From the NCBI GenBank assembly GCA_905221605.1, contig CAJNDS010002528.1, positions 185,001-249,000 of the forward strand: a DNA stretch of 64,000 bases. The letters are read 5' to 3'. Position 1 is the first letter of the stretch, and every line of letters starts with the position of its first letter. Source of the DNA: Symbiodinium natans (lineage: Eukaryota > Sar > Dinophyceae > Suessiales > Symbiodiniaceae). Below are positions 38,101 to 48,344 of the stretch, in pieces. Position numbers and translations under genes: made by a program. Under the pieces are notes generated by a model. It had not been told where the DNA came from. It made no database searches and saw nothing but the letters and a program-made list of their open reading frames with translations.

Positions 38101-40620
38101 AGTGACAGCCTCTTCGAGGCCCTGGCGCCGGGGGCCCCATGAGTGTGGATGAAGAACCTGAGGACAAGCATTGCGCCACGCAAGTTGAAGCAAGTGTGAT
38201 GGTGTTTCGAAAAGGCTTTAACCTGTTTACTTGTGGGACCCGGGGGGGAGGGGGGCGGCGCCGGACTTGTGAAGACGGCACAGTGCTGACCGTGCCAAGT
38301 GTATGTCCTTCTCGGCTGTGGCCACTGGGAGCCGGGGCATGACTCAACAGCAGCTCAAGCACGCACCAATCCAAAATCTGAGCACTCCGCCACCCCCAGA
38401 TCTGTCAGAGTTTGGAGGCCGCCTATAAGTTATAGGTACAGGCACAGACCTTAAACCTCATCCATGCAGTAGGGGCCAGCGGCCATGGGGGCGAACTGCC
38501 AGTGTGGGGCTTCCAGTGGGAACACAGAGGCCCCCACCATGGCCTGCCATGGCCTGCCATGGCCTGAGTCTGCTTGACGTCTGATGAGCCTTGGACACCT
38601 GTAGGAGCCCGTGAAGCTTACTCCTCGGAGCGCTGACCCTGTCAGCATCTACCCTGCCAAGGCGCGCGCGCGCGCCAAGGGACGCGCAAGTGCAAGCAGT
38701 AGCCTCGCAAGTGCGTGAAGGTCCCGGAGCCCTTCCAGATTCTGCAGGGGTCATGGAGCACACAAGGAGACCTACAAAGAATGGGCGAAGGACCAAGGAC
38801 TAGTCGACTTGTGCTCCTAATGAACGTGTGACGAAGCTAAAGCCCCAAGGTGCCATTGTCGGTACAGCCGTCGTTTGGGACAAGGTCTTCAACCTCGACC
38901 AGTCATCACTGAGGATTGCCCTTCCTGCCATGAAAGTCTCATGCAGCCCGTTCACACCAACCTGTTTGCAGGGTTAATGCAGCCGGAGAGTTCGAGATGA
39001 ATCTGAGCGGGACCACGCACAAGGCAGGAATTGGAAATGAGAAACGGGAGATGCTTTTGCAGCTGAAACAGCTGAATGCTGTGAAGGGCGACATGTCATT
39101 GCACCAGCTGAGAGTGTTTCTGTTTCTAAGGCTCGGTTTGATGCAAAGACCGACCGGCTGCTTTGGAGCGATGGCGAAGTTTGGGACTGGCTCTCAGAGA
39201 ATGCGGATCTTGCTATAGGGTTTAGGGTCAAGGGTTTAGGGTTTAGGGTAGCTTTTTGCGCGGAAGACCTGTGCAGGTCAGAAGGTGAGGTGTTCGCAGC
39301 ATGCGGCAGGACTCTCAGCGCCGAGTCACGCCATGTCAGCTTTGTAAGCAAAAATGAGCCGATGGGGACTGGCAGGACTGGTAAAATTCGTGTAGAGGTT
39401 GTCGGGCCTGCGTGTGGCTGAGGAACATCTGGGTCCACTGCCAAGCAGCAGACCGCCGTGAAGCAGGTTTGAGAAATTTGAACTGGTGTGTGCTTTCGCC
39501 TACCAGGCTTCGGGTTCGGATCGCCGGATTGCAGCAAAGAAAGTCCATATGAGCAGAGAAACCGTAACCGAAACACTGGCTACTAGTTTTCGATGGTATT
39601 CGTGGGTCCATCCCCGAAGAACCTGATGAGTTTTCCGGCTCATTTCCTCAGTGCGAAAGACAGCCGGCAGTTGAGACCTGAGGTCACGCTAAGCGTCATC
39701 TCGTGAGTCCACAGCGTAGAGCCACAAAGAAAAGTGCTTTTTGGTGCGTAATGTCAATCCAGATCATGTTGCAGAAAGCCACCCGATTGAGCCGAAGGTC
39801 TGTGGTAGGTGGCGAGCAGCTGGCTCAGACATCCTTTGCATCAGATCGTCGTGGTGGGCATCAGAGGACATGTGCATAGGTGACCCCTTCCCGGGTTTAG
39901 CTCCATGCAGACTGGAAAGAGGTCCTACACCAACAGAGCTCGAAGAGGATCGCGCCTTGCACTCAGAGCTTGTGGAGATGTGTGGCACCTGGAAATTCAG
40001 AACATCAGGGCTGATGACCAACCAACGACGTTCGGAGCTAAGAGCCTAAGAGCGATGAAGGATTCCCCAACAGAACCCGGCTTTGCGCACTCGCTTCCAG
40101 GGTCTGTGGCGAGACCACCGAGACGAGGCATCCTGTTCAGGGGCCTTGTACCTTGATAAGAATACTGGCCCCTGCGTCCCGATCTTGAGGCGAGACCGCA
40201 AGCAGCCGCGACGACGTTGACCAGCAGATGCGCAGCGCCCCTGGTGCCAAGGGACAATCATGGGACGGCCAATGTGGAGAGGGCCTGGACAGAAAAGCAT
40301 GTGAGTTTCACGTGTCATCTCCGAGCCCAAAGAGATGTCAGTGAGAGGGCGCTCAGCTCTCATGTCTTGCTTCAGCATGCTTAGACTTCTGGAGGATTGG
40401 CTGAAGCCGAGCAGCTCTGCATGCTACAGCAGAGCGCGCTGGACCGGATTAGCGTTTGCCTCAGCCCTGCAGACTGCGGCAGCTGGCTCACATGAGAGCT
40501 GCCAACACGTCATCGAACCCCTGCAACTGTCGACAGAGAGCAGAACACCTTCAGGGCCTACTTTTGGCAGAAGAAGAGCTAGGAATTTTGGCACTGGTTT
40601 GTCCTGATTTTCGCTGCAAT

Positions 40621-43600
40621 ATCACCTCTCTCACGCTCGCTGCATGAAGTGGCCAAGGCATGGACTTTCAGCATCTGAAGGCCCTCTTCGTCCAAAGTGC
40701 CTTGAAGACCTCTGATTTGTGCCGTCCAGGCTCTGATTGAACGAGCTGGTGACCGAGTGGTGAGGGCTGATGTGTCTGAAGTCTGAAGTATGGTGCATTG
40801 GTACCAGTAAAGCCTTCCCACAATCGGTACTTGTGTCATCATAGTCGGGTGCTTCAGGCAGTCCAGCTCGCAGATGCGGAGCGCCGCCACGGCCGCACCC
40901 ATAGGACAGAGCAGAGACCCAAAAGAGGAAAACAACAGGACAGAATGAGTTGATGGCCGGGAGTTTGCCGAAGGCGTCTCAAGATTCAAGTGTCTAAGTG
41001 TGCGCTTCTGGTGAGCTTTGTGGTGAGCTGGTGGGCCAGTGGCGAGCTAGGCGTAAGGCTTGGGGTGCTTAGAGGCCTGGGCTGCCTAAAAAAATTCGAG
41101 TTTTGAGGCGTCGAAGGCGGCAACTTTGCAGCTCTTCTCCATCGCCTGCCACGGTCCGAGACGACTCTGGCCTCGGCGCCAGCTCAGCGTGGCCTTGTCA
41201 TCCAAGGCGTGAAATCATAGCAGCCAACCATCGGAATCCATCGTCTGCAGGAGTGCCGGGTCTTCAAAGTGAGGCTAAGCACCTGCCCCCAGTCAATAAA
41301 TCCTTCAACGTTAGCAAAGGGAAGAAAGAAGGCCCGCGGCACGGGCATCTGAGTCCAGCTGCAGGAAGTGCCGACGACCTCGGAAAGCTGCCTGTGGCCG
41401 CCACGTCTGTGCGCCTGCGCATGTCGCTGCTGGATACGTTCCATGGGCACTCCATGCTGCACCTTTGCCTTTGCTGTACTCCATGCTGCACGCACGGGCA
41501 TTCGCACAGTCTGTTCCTGTTGCAAGTGCGGTGCTTTGTTACCAGTTGCGACTAGCTGGTGCGCAGATCACTTGTGATGATGACGATGAAGAGTTGGCGG
41601 AAGGAGATACGGTGTGCCCCGGGCTGAGGCGAACGCACGCGAGCGCGCGCAACACTCCCGCAACCCCTTCGAGTTGACAAACCAAAGTGGTGGGCTGATT
41701 CTAGCTCTGGCAGGGTGTTGAGTTCAGACGATGGTTTCAGACCATGGTCTCCCAGGCTATGGCTGTCCGGAGCCAGCAGATCACGCGGTCGCAGAGCTCG
41801 GGTGAGTTGTGGAGGGCTTTGTCCATGTTTGTCCTGCCTCCAAGCTGTGCATCATTCACGCAAGTCACGCAAGTTGTGTGGACGGACGGGCAACATCCGA
41901 CGGCATAATGAGTGCAACCTCTTAATTCGAGTGCCAATTCATCGGTGCATCCAAGTGATCTGCCTGTGTTGGGCATGCGTAGTGCGTCAAGCAAAGTCCC
42001 TCGGAAAAAACTGGTCTTGAGACATGTGTTGGACTGCGGCAGATCACGTTTCCTGCAGGCGAAATGTCAAAAAAAAGAGAGCAACCTCCCCTTCTGCCTC
42101 GCGGACAAGACCTTTGCAAACCATAATAGGAAGCAAGAGCAGCTCGGATTCTCGGACACTTTGGTCCGCCACACTGTATTGGGAGCCACAAGCTCGCATC
42201 AAAAATCTTCGGAGTGCCCTAGAAGCAATTTCAGGCCAGACGTGCTCGAACCGCCATGATGATGTCCGGGCGTCTCCGGGCGTAGTGCGGGAGAACATCA
42301 ATGGGGAGGGCATTTCACGGGTACGAAGTGGGCTTGCGTCCTTTCGTGCTTCCCGATCTTCCCGCTCTTTACGGGTCATCATGGGTCCCCTCTCCATTCC
42401 AGACCTCAAACTTTTGTAGGGCTTACGGAGGCCTGTGATAAATTGTTGAAAGCTTGCAATCCAGCAAGTTTCAGCTGATCGTGGGGGTTGTGCTTATGTT
42501 GTGGTGGTTTCATGTTACCGAAGTATCCTGCATGTCCCTGGGATCCGATCCCGTGGCCTTTCTGCGCCAGGACACAGACAGTCTAGAGCAATTCCAGGCC
42601 CAGCTCGGAGCAAGGTGCCCCTGTTTTGGATACAGCAGGAGTTTTCAACCGGCAACAGGAACCAGTCTCTACCGCTTTTATCCTCTCTAACGACTCCAAA
42701 TGCTTGCACGCCTCTCTCATGCAGGCTCGCACACCGTCAGTCTTTTCATGGTGAATGCTTGGGACGGTACTCGCGGGTAGGAGCACCGATGTTCTTGTGT
42801 CCGGCTAAATGCGCTATTGCTGGTCATGTCTTCAGCTTGCGCTGGTGCCGAGTTGAGTTTTGTGTTGAAGCCATCGCATGGACCACGCACGTGCAACAGT
42901 GCAAACAGGTCGCTTCCCATGACGGTGCCCGGCCCGCGCACGACAAGGAAAGCCGACAGGTTCTGTGACGGCAGAGCATGTCCTATACACGCTTTTGGTT
43001 ACACAGCGCTTCCCAACGAAGGCAGAAGAACGGCCAGAAGGGGCCGATGCAGATGCAGGCACATGCCGTTTATGCTCTGAGAGCTTTGCCAAGGTCTGCA
43101 GCCCTGGGACGTTAGAAGCCTTCCTGAGACTTCCTAGGTGAGCCACCTTGTCGGCCCACACGATCGTACGATCTACTTGGGTGGCCTCAGCAATTGCAGC
43201 CTTTGCAAGTGCTCTTGCCGACGCGTGAAGCGAGATGAAGTCCACACTTTGGTTCTGGGCAGGTCGCGCGTTGTTCTTTCAGAGGGCGACGCTGCGCTCA
43301 CAAACACAGGTGCATCGCTTAATGAGGAGCCCATGCACTTAGTAGTCTGCTGAGTATCAGGGATATTATTTCTTCCCTTCTGGCAACTTCGAGAAAGATG
43401 CCACAGTAGCACTTTCATCAAGCCATCAAGGAAACCATGTCTCGAGGTTGGCGCACCTGGGCAGGCGGATGGCTCCTCGCCAAGCATCTCGAGGCATTGC
43501 CGACCATGCAGTACAGACTTGCACGTCACGAAAGCGAGCTGCCTGGAGCGCGCGAGAAGTGTCGTTTACCAATTCTCCTCTCTGTCTCGCTCGCTCTCTC

Positions 43601-44040
43601 TCTCTCTCCCCCTCTCCTCTCTCTCTCTCACTCTCGCGCTCTCTTTCTGTCTGTTTCTCTCAAGTGTTAGAAATGCGACCGCGGGCATTTGGTGGTATGA
43701 AAATCAAAAATCAAGCAGTGAAGGGGCTGCAGCCCCCCCCCCCCCCCGCCGACACCCCGAATCTTAAGGCTAGGCTTACTGTGCTTGATTTTGGGAGGGG
43801 CGCCCCCACCTGTGTGGCCACCCACCTGTGTGGCCACCCCCCTATGGAATGCACCCGAACAGCTTGCCCCTTGGAACCCGCAAGCAGCATATAGAGTTAA
43901 GCAGGCGCATGCATGCGCTGGCACACCAGATCGCTACGTGGCACTTGCCCGGACGCCTCTGACCCCGCGGCGCCGCCGAAGTTTCCGCGCCCGTGCTTGC
44001 GCAAAAACACGGGCGCGTGTCTAGCTTTAGCTACAGTCGC
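40621..44040. other. No gene resolved; (CT)n microsatellite
   Basis: Short open frames only. An ATG-started frame at 42454-42690 has a hydrophobic N-terminus (LIVGVVLMLWWF) that could be a signal peptide, but nothing else identifies it. A (CT)n-rich pyrimidine tract spans about 43571-43668 and a C-run lies at 43734-43747. Confidence 0.35.
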
Positions 44041-44069
44041 TAGTCGTTTTCTTTCCATTCAGGACACGC

Positions 44070-44830
44070 ACTTGGAGCAGCCCAGACGTGTTCTGGACCT
44101 GGGACATCGTGATGCCATCTAGAATCCAGAATCTAGGGAATCTAGACAAGCTGCTTGACATGCCACTTCCTTGGGAAGGACCTTTCTTGCGGCACAGGCG
44201 CACCGGTTGTGAGGGCTCCCCCCAATTGTTATAAGGACTACACATGAGCCGAGGCCTTGCAGGCATAGCGCTGGCCAAAGCTGGACATGAGGCACCTGCC
44301 AGCACTGCCCCGGCAGGAAAGCCCGTAGATCGCATGCATTGTAACAGCAGGTCGTCCTTTGCGACTTGCCCATGAACGTGCGCTCCAGTTGCCAGGGCTT
44401 ATCTTGCTAATTCCAAGCAGTTTTGTGAAGACAGCAGTGTTGCTCGGACCGCAGCTCTCTTCCAGGTTCAGACAGTCAAGGACAACTTGGCCAGAAACCG
44501 TTGTGCTCAATGTCCTTTTGCCGGGCTCTTGGTCTTCTTGGCCAGCCTTGGCCGATGAAGTTGCAACGAGCTGCCATCAAGTCATGAGGTTGAACGAGCC
44601 TGTGCCGTCGGCTACACCTGGGGCAGACCGCTGCCAAAGGCATAAAGACTACTGACATCCACTCGTCCCTTGAGTCCCTGACAACCACTGTGCCAGCTTG
44701 GGGCAGGAGCTGCAGCAGCCCTTCGATGTGGTACTGTGCGGTGATCTCTTATATCACGCAGCCTCCTCGGGGCACCGCATGCTTCCCGACAACCGCAGCA
44801 GGAGTTGTCTCATGCTTAAGACGAGCTACA
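44070..44830 (+). CDS. Probable METTL21-type protein methyltransferase (multi-exon, boundaries approximate)
   Basis: Four stretches read in order as a class I SAM methyltransferase of the METTL21/Methyltransf_16 group: RRVLDLG (44083-44103, motif I start), RGLAGIALAKAGHE (44250-44291, the glycine loop and helix), ARTAALFQVQTVKDNLARNR (about 44440-44505, the region before the second Asp strand), and FDVVLCGDLLYHAASSGHRM (44724-44783, matching the D-x-x-Y motif of these enzymes). GC and GT donors are available between them, but I did not fix every junction; the first two exons imply an intron of about 145 bp. The family methylates lysines of chaperones or translation factors; the substrate here is unknown. 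Start and end were not located. Confidence 0.5.
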
Positions 44831-46294
44831 TCGACCGATGCTGATGAAGGTGTGGAGTGGCAAGCTGCAGCAGGAGTTCCTGCAAACCCTGCAGGCAGAA
44901 GATAGCATGGCACCCAGTGTCTGCACTGCGCGCTGCTGCAGTCAGGAAGTTTGCTGTCGCAAGCGACCAGGTCCCGAGCTGAACTGCTTTCAGGGGATGC
45001 TTTAGATAAGGGTCACGTGTCTGGACTTCTTGTTGGGGTATTCCAATTGCCCATGCCAAGGCCCTGCTATTGTCTTTGCGGGCCAAGTGCGTAGCGGCCG
45101 GCAAGAGAATCAGGCCTCATCGATCCGGCCCATCCGGTATCGATATGCATCGATTGTTACATATTGTTTCCCGTTTTTTGCCGTGCAGGTGACTGGGTAC
45201 ATTGCCGACCATCTTGGATACAACGAGGCCGCTGCTAGAACGGCCCTCACATGCACCCTCCCACCATAGACTCAACTCGCAACTCCGGCAACAGGTGCCA
45301 GTCTGCTTGGATCCAACATGGTTCCGCCAAACTGGATCTCCGTTGGTCGCAGATGCAAAATACAGGCCTCGACAGTCTTTTGATTCGTCATGGCTGCACC
45401 TGTCGTGGCTGTGAAGGCTGTTGCGGTTGGAGCCGCAGCCGTAGTGCAGCCACTCCTGTCTCACCTGTCGATGAGTCACATGCAAGCAGCCTCCGTGACG
45501 GAGATCTGCGTGTGCCGATAAGCCATGTCCGTTTCACCCACCCGCCACATGCAAGTGCATTTCGGATGTAAGGACTGGATGGCAAGCCATCAAATGAAGG
45601 AACGCCTTGCCATCCGATGTGCGGCAAGCTCATCTCAAATTGAAGCGCGCTTGTGCCGGCAAAGATGAGTGCAAATTCGGACCGTAAGTCAAAGGGGGTG
45701 GGCAATACTCCCTGATAGGAGATGCCATGGAAGTGCAGCAGCTACTGAACCCTTTGAAAGAACCAGAGTCGTTAGCCCTATACTTTCACAAGCAACGCTT
45801 GAGACGAACGCTTGAGACGAACTTCGCACAAGGAGTGTACAAGCCTGAGCCGAAATCCCTTGAGCATCCTCGCGCTAGCGGGCTCCTTGCATTGGTGCAG
45901 AGCCGTATATAGAACTGGTTCAGTTGGTTCAGTCGGTTCAGTCCTGCCCCTTCGCCGCGGTCGAGGCTTATAGCACAACGGCATACGCATGGTATCCGCA
46001 AGGGCCAAGCTAACTGGCCACAAATTGGACTGAGGACCGTAAGCTGCTCTAAATTCGTTTCCCATTGCAAAGCTGTCTGGAGCGGAGCAAGCCTAGACTA
46101 GACGAGGACGCAAAACACAGAAATGCCGCTTCGGCTTCCACGTATGCGTGTGCCAGAAACCCGGCGGACTAGCGAAGAACAGACCTGAGCAAGCATCCGG
46201 CTGCTTTAGCAACTCGGCACCATACACATACACACTTTCTGCATGGCTTAGCGTCCGGCGAGGTACTCGGGCCGACGGGCAACGGGCGGTCAAC
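44831..46294. other. Unresolved sequence, possibly the 3' part of the methyltransferase gene
   Basis: Short plus-strand stretches such as VTGYIADHLGYNEAAARTA (about 45189-45245) look protein-like but belong to no family I recognise. Confidence 0.3.
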
Positions 46295-46954
46295 ATGATG
46301 TGCCTTTTCAAGCCAAACACATATGATCCGAAAGATTGGCAGTGTCCGAAGCCAAGCTGTAGGACTGTGAACTTCAAGAAGAGGCTTACGTGTATCTCCT
46401 GCGGGGCACGGAAGCCAGAAGGGACGAATAGGCCCTTGGACGACTGGCGAGATGGAGAGAAAACCAGCACAGGCCCTTGGACCTGCGAATGTGGCGTGAA
46501 GAACGAGGGCGGAGCTATGTACTGCATGCAGTGCAAGCAGCCGTCTCCCGATATGAAGAGAGCTATGGAGGAGGAGAAAGCGCAAAGAGCAATGGATGAA
46601 GGGAGGGGTGGCGGCTTGTTTGATCGCCAAGACCCCAACGATAGAAACGCGTGGGACAGTGGAGATGAGGAGGTGGACGAGTTCGGGCGTCGCAAGAAAA
46701 AGATGCGAGCTCCTGCCAAGAAAGGGGGTCCAACAACGCAGCGGGAGGCGCCCAGCCGAGCCGACAAGCACAAGGCAGCATTGGAGAGGCTGAAAAACAA
46801 GCATGCAGCCAGCAAGCAGGAAGAGGAGGAGAGTGTGGCTGACACTCCTCAGCCGCCCAGAGAGTCCAGGCGGTCGAGGACCCGCAGCCGCAGCCGCCGG
46901 CGAAGTCGCAGCCGCCGGCGCCGATCACGCAGCCGCAGCCGACGGCGCCGCTAG
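46295..46954 (+). CDS. ZRANB2-like splicing factor with two RanBP2 zinc fingers and RS tail
   Basis: From the paired ATGs at 46295/46298 the gene reads 219 aa without introns. The frame is open further upstream, but only a GTG is available there. Finger 1 is DWQCPKPSCRTVNFKKRLTC followed by ISCGARKP; finger 2 is WTCECGVKNEGGAMYCMQC. Both fit the W-C-C-N-C-C pattern that binds AGGUAA-type single-stranded RNA in ZRANB2. A Lys-rich linker (EFGRRKKKMRAPAKKGG) leads to a C-terminal Arg/Ser domain of about 40 residues. The arrangement matches ZRANB2, an SR-related nuclear factor that influences splice-site choice. AATAAA occurs 60 bp past the stop, although dinoflagellates do not clearly depend on it. 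Lack of introns beside multi-exon neighbours may mean retroposition; no spliced-leader relict was seen. Confidence 0.8.
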   Translation: MMCLFKPNTYDPKDWQCPKPSCRTVNFKKRLTCISCGARKPEGTNRPLDDWRDGEKTSTGPWTCECGVKNEGGAMYCMQCKQPSPDMKRAMEEEKAQRAMDEGRGGGLFDRQDPNDRNAWDSGDEEVDEFGRRKKKMRAPAKKGGPTTQREAPSRADKHKAALERLKNKHAASKQEEEESVADTPQPPRESRRSRTRSRSRRRSRSRRRRSRSRSRRRR

Positions 46955-48177
46955 CGTAGGCGTGGAGCAGGAGATGCCAGCTGTCTTGAGGTCACTTCTT
47001 TGCCATGTGCAGAATAAATCAGTAGAAAAGCTGGCTCGATGCTGGCAGGAGGGCTGGCGCGAAGGCCGGAGAAGCGCATAGCAGCGCATGTTCCCAATCT
47101 GGGTAGCCTGAGCATGAACGGGGAAACCAGGCTAGCTGCCTGACTTGTCGCGGTTCATGTGGGGCACTGCATGACAGAAAGCTACTATCTGTCCACGCTT
47201 GTACTTGCTTTTGCCCCTTGGTTCGAGTCAGAAGCCCGTTTTCCAGCAGTTGATGGAAGCACCGCAGCCGGCAGGAGGCAACCCGAACCATGGCAGGTAG
47301 GAAATGCCCACCCGAATCATGATGAAACCATGTGGGAATAATGGGTTGTAAAAAAATTCGGGTTGTCTAGACAAGTCACTGAGGCCCATCATGGTCCTGT
47401 GGAGAGCTGCACGGTCCGCGCTTTGGCTGAAGTTGGCTGAGACCGACACATCGCAAGACAAGTTCGTGAGTAAAACCAACGCAGGTCTGCAGCTATTGCT
47501 CATGCGAGGCACTTGCCACACGGCGCGGGTCATGGCGCCTTTCAGATGGAAGAGGTGGTTTCGCTGTACACTGATGCAAAAGGAACATCGTCAAAAGCCC
47601 TCGCAAGGCCCAGGCAGCCTCCTGATCAGGTGCAGCTCCACCGGAATCTCGTCAGGCAATGCTGGCCTTCAAGCAGCAGCACTAGTAGCAAACTGTAGTG
47701 TCAATCGGCTTACCTCTGGTGCCAAGCCATCAGTGCAAGCACCCGGTCTCAGGAAAGGATATGGAACTCATCAAGACAGAAGTTGTCGATGATGTTGCTG
47801 TTGTGCGGCGCCTGGTTCGGTCAGCAGATCTGCCTTCGACCTGAAACACTAATGAAGCGCCCGCTGCGCTCGAAGGTTCGCCTTCTTTCTCCAGATGGGC
47901 AGTTTCCTTGGGGCACTCGCGTCTTCGAGCACCGCATCAACCCCCTTCTCATCCGGCAGGTGCTTCTGAGCGGTGCCGGCTTTCATGGATCATTTTTTGT
48001 TCGGTTCTTGTCGGTTCCACGCCGGTGCAAACCACATAGTCGCATCATCTGTCAGCTGCTGGTCTGAACAGCGCTGGCCAGGTCAACATGGCGCTGGATC
48101 TCGCCGAGACACAGGGTGTCAATGCACTCACGGTGATAGGCGTGGTGACAAAGTACCAGTCGCTGGCGGCAAAATCT
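46955..48177. other. Unresolved; some protein-like stretches
   Basis: Plus-strand stretches VRLLSPDGQFPWGTRVFEHR (about 47875-47940) and SAGQVNMALDLAETQGVNAL (about 48068-48130) look coding and may be exons of an unidentified gene or of the 5' part of the enoyl-CoA isomerase gene. I could not join them. Confidence 0.3.
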
Positions 48178-48287
48178 GGGGGTTTACGATGTTAGGGGTA
48201 CCTTCTTGCGGTCCTTATGTGTCTTTATTATAAGGGATCCGACTATTTGGGGTCCTTTTTAGGGGTGCCTTGTCATCGTAAACCCCC
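48178..48287. mobile_element. 110-bp hairpin element with GGGGGTTTACGATG ends
   Basis: GGGGGTTTACGATG at 48178-48191 is matched by its exact complement at 48274-48287, giving a 14-bp terminal inverted repeat and a total length of exactly 110 bp. The interior contains GGTCCTTA and GGTCCTTT, similar to the AGTCCTTA core of the TTGGGATGTTC elements. Confidence 0.7.
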
Positions 48288-48344
48288 TTGTAGCAAACTG
48301 GGTTAGTATCTGTGAGGCCAATTGGCAGTGGAGCCCTGTGCCAG

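Larger units (their letters stand above)
26701..40620 (+). other. Many short coiled-coil exons, gene model unresolved
   Basis: Short plus-strand stretches have heptad-rich, charged sequence, often directly after a pyrimidine tract and AG: about 27045-27190 (NALAREFRQQLREEAKS), 31110-31160 (KAFAEDLRRQLADVF), 31625-31680 (AQLVAERRRESRVESEAM), 32661-32800 (AALEEHDADEERQSELVEEN), 33005-33060 (AFAEECDTLRRELHDLTR), 35943-36030 (AQEAALAALKLEIAEASSTL), 37938-38015 (MKLKEEINRLHGDLKKELE), 38040-38140 (WQARQRIVQLEVNKES), 40403-40460 (AEAEQLCMLQQSALDRI). Several share an FAxxxxxLRRxL core, as if exons had multiplied. They could belong to one large structural or motor-associated coiled-coil protein or to several genes. 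No start or end was identified. Confidence 0.35.

Noticed and set aside
46093-46845. 250-codon minus-strand frame
   Set aside because: Antisense to the ZRANB2-like gene, whose zinc fingers and RS tail are unmistakable on the plus strand.
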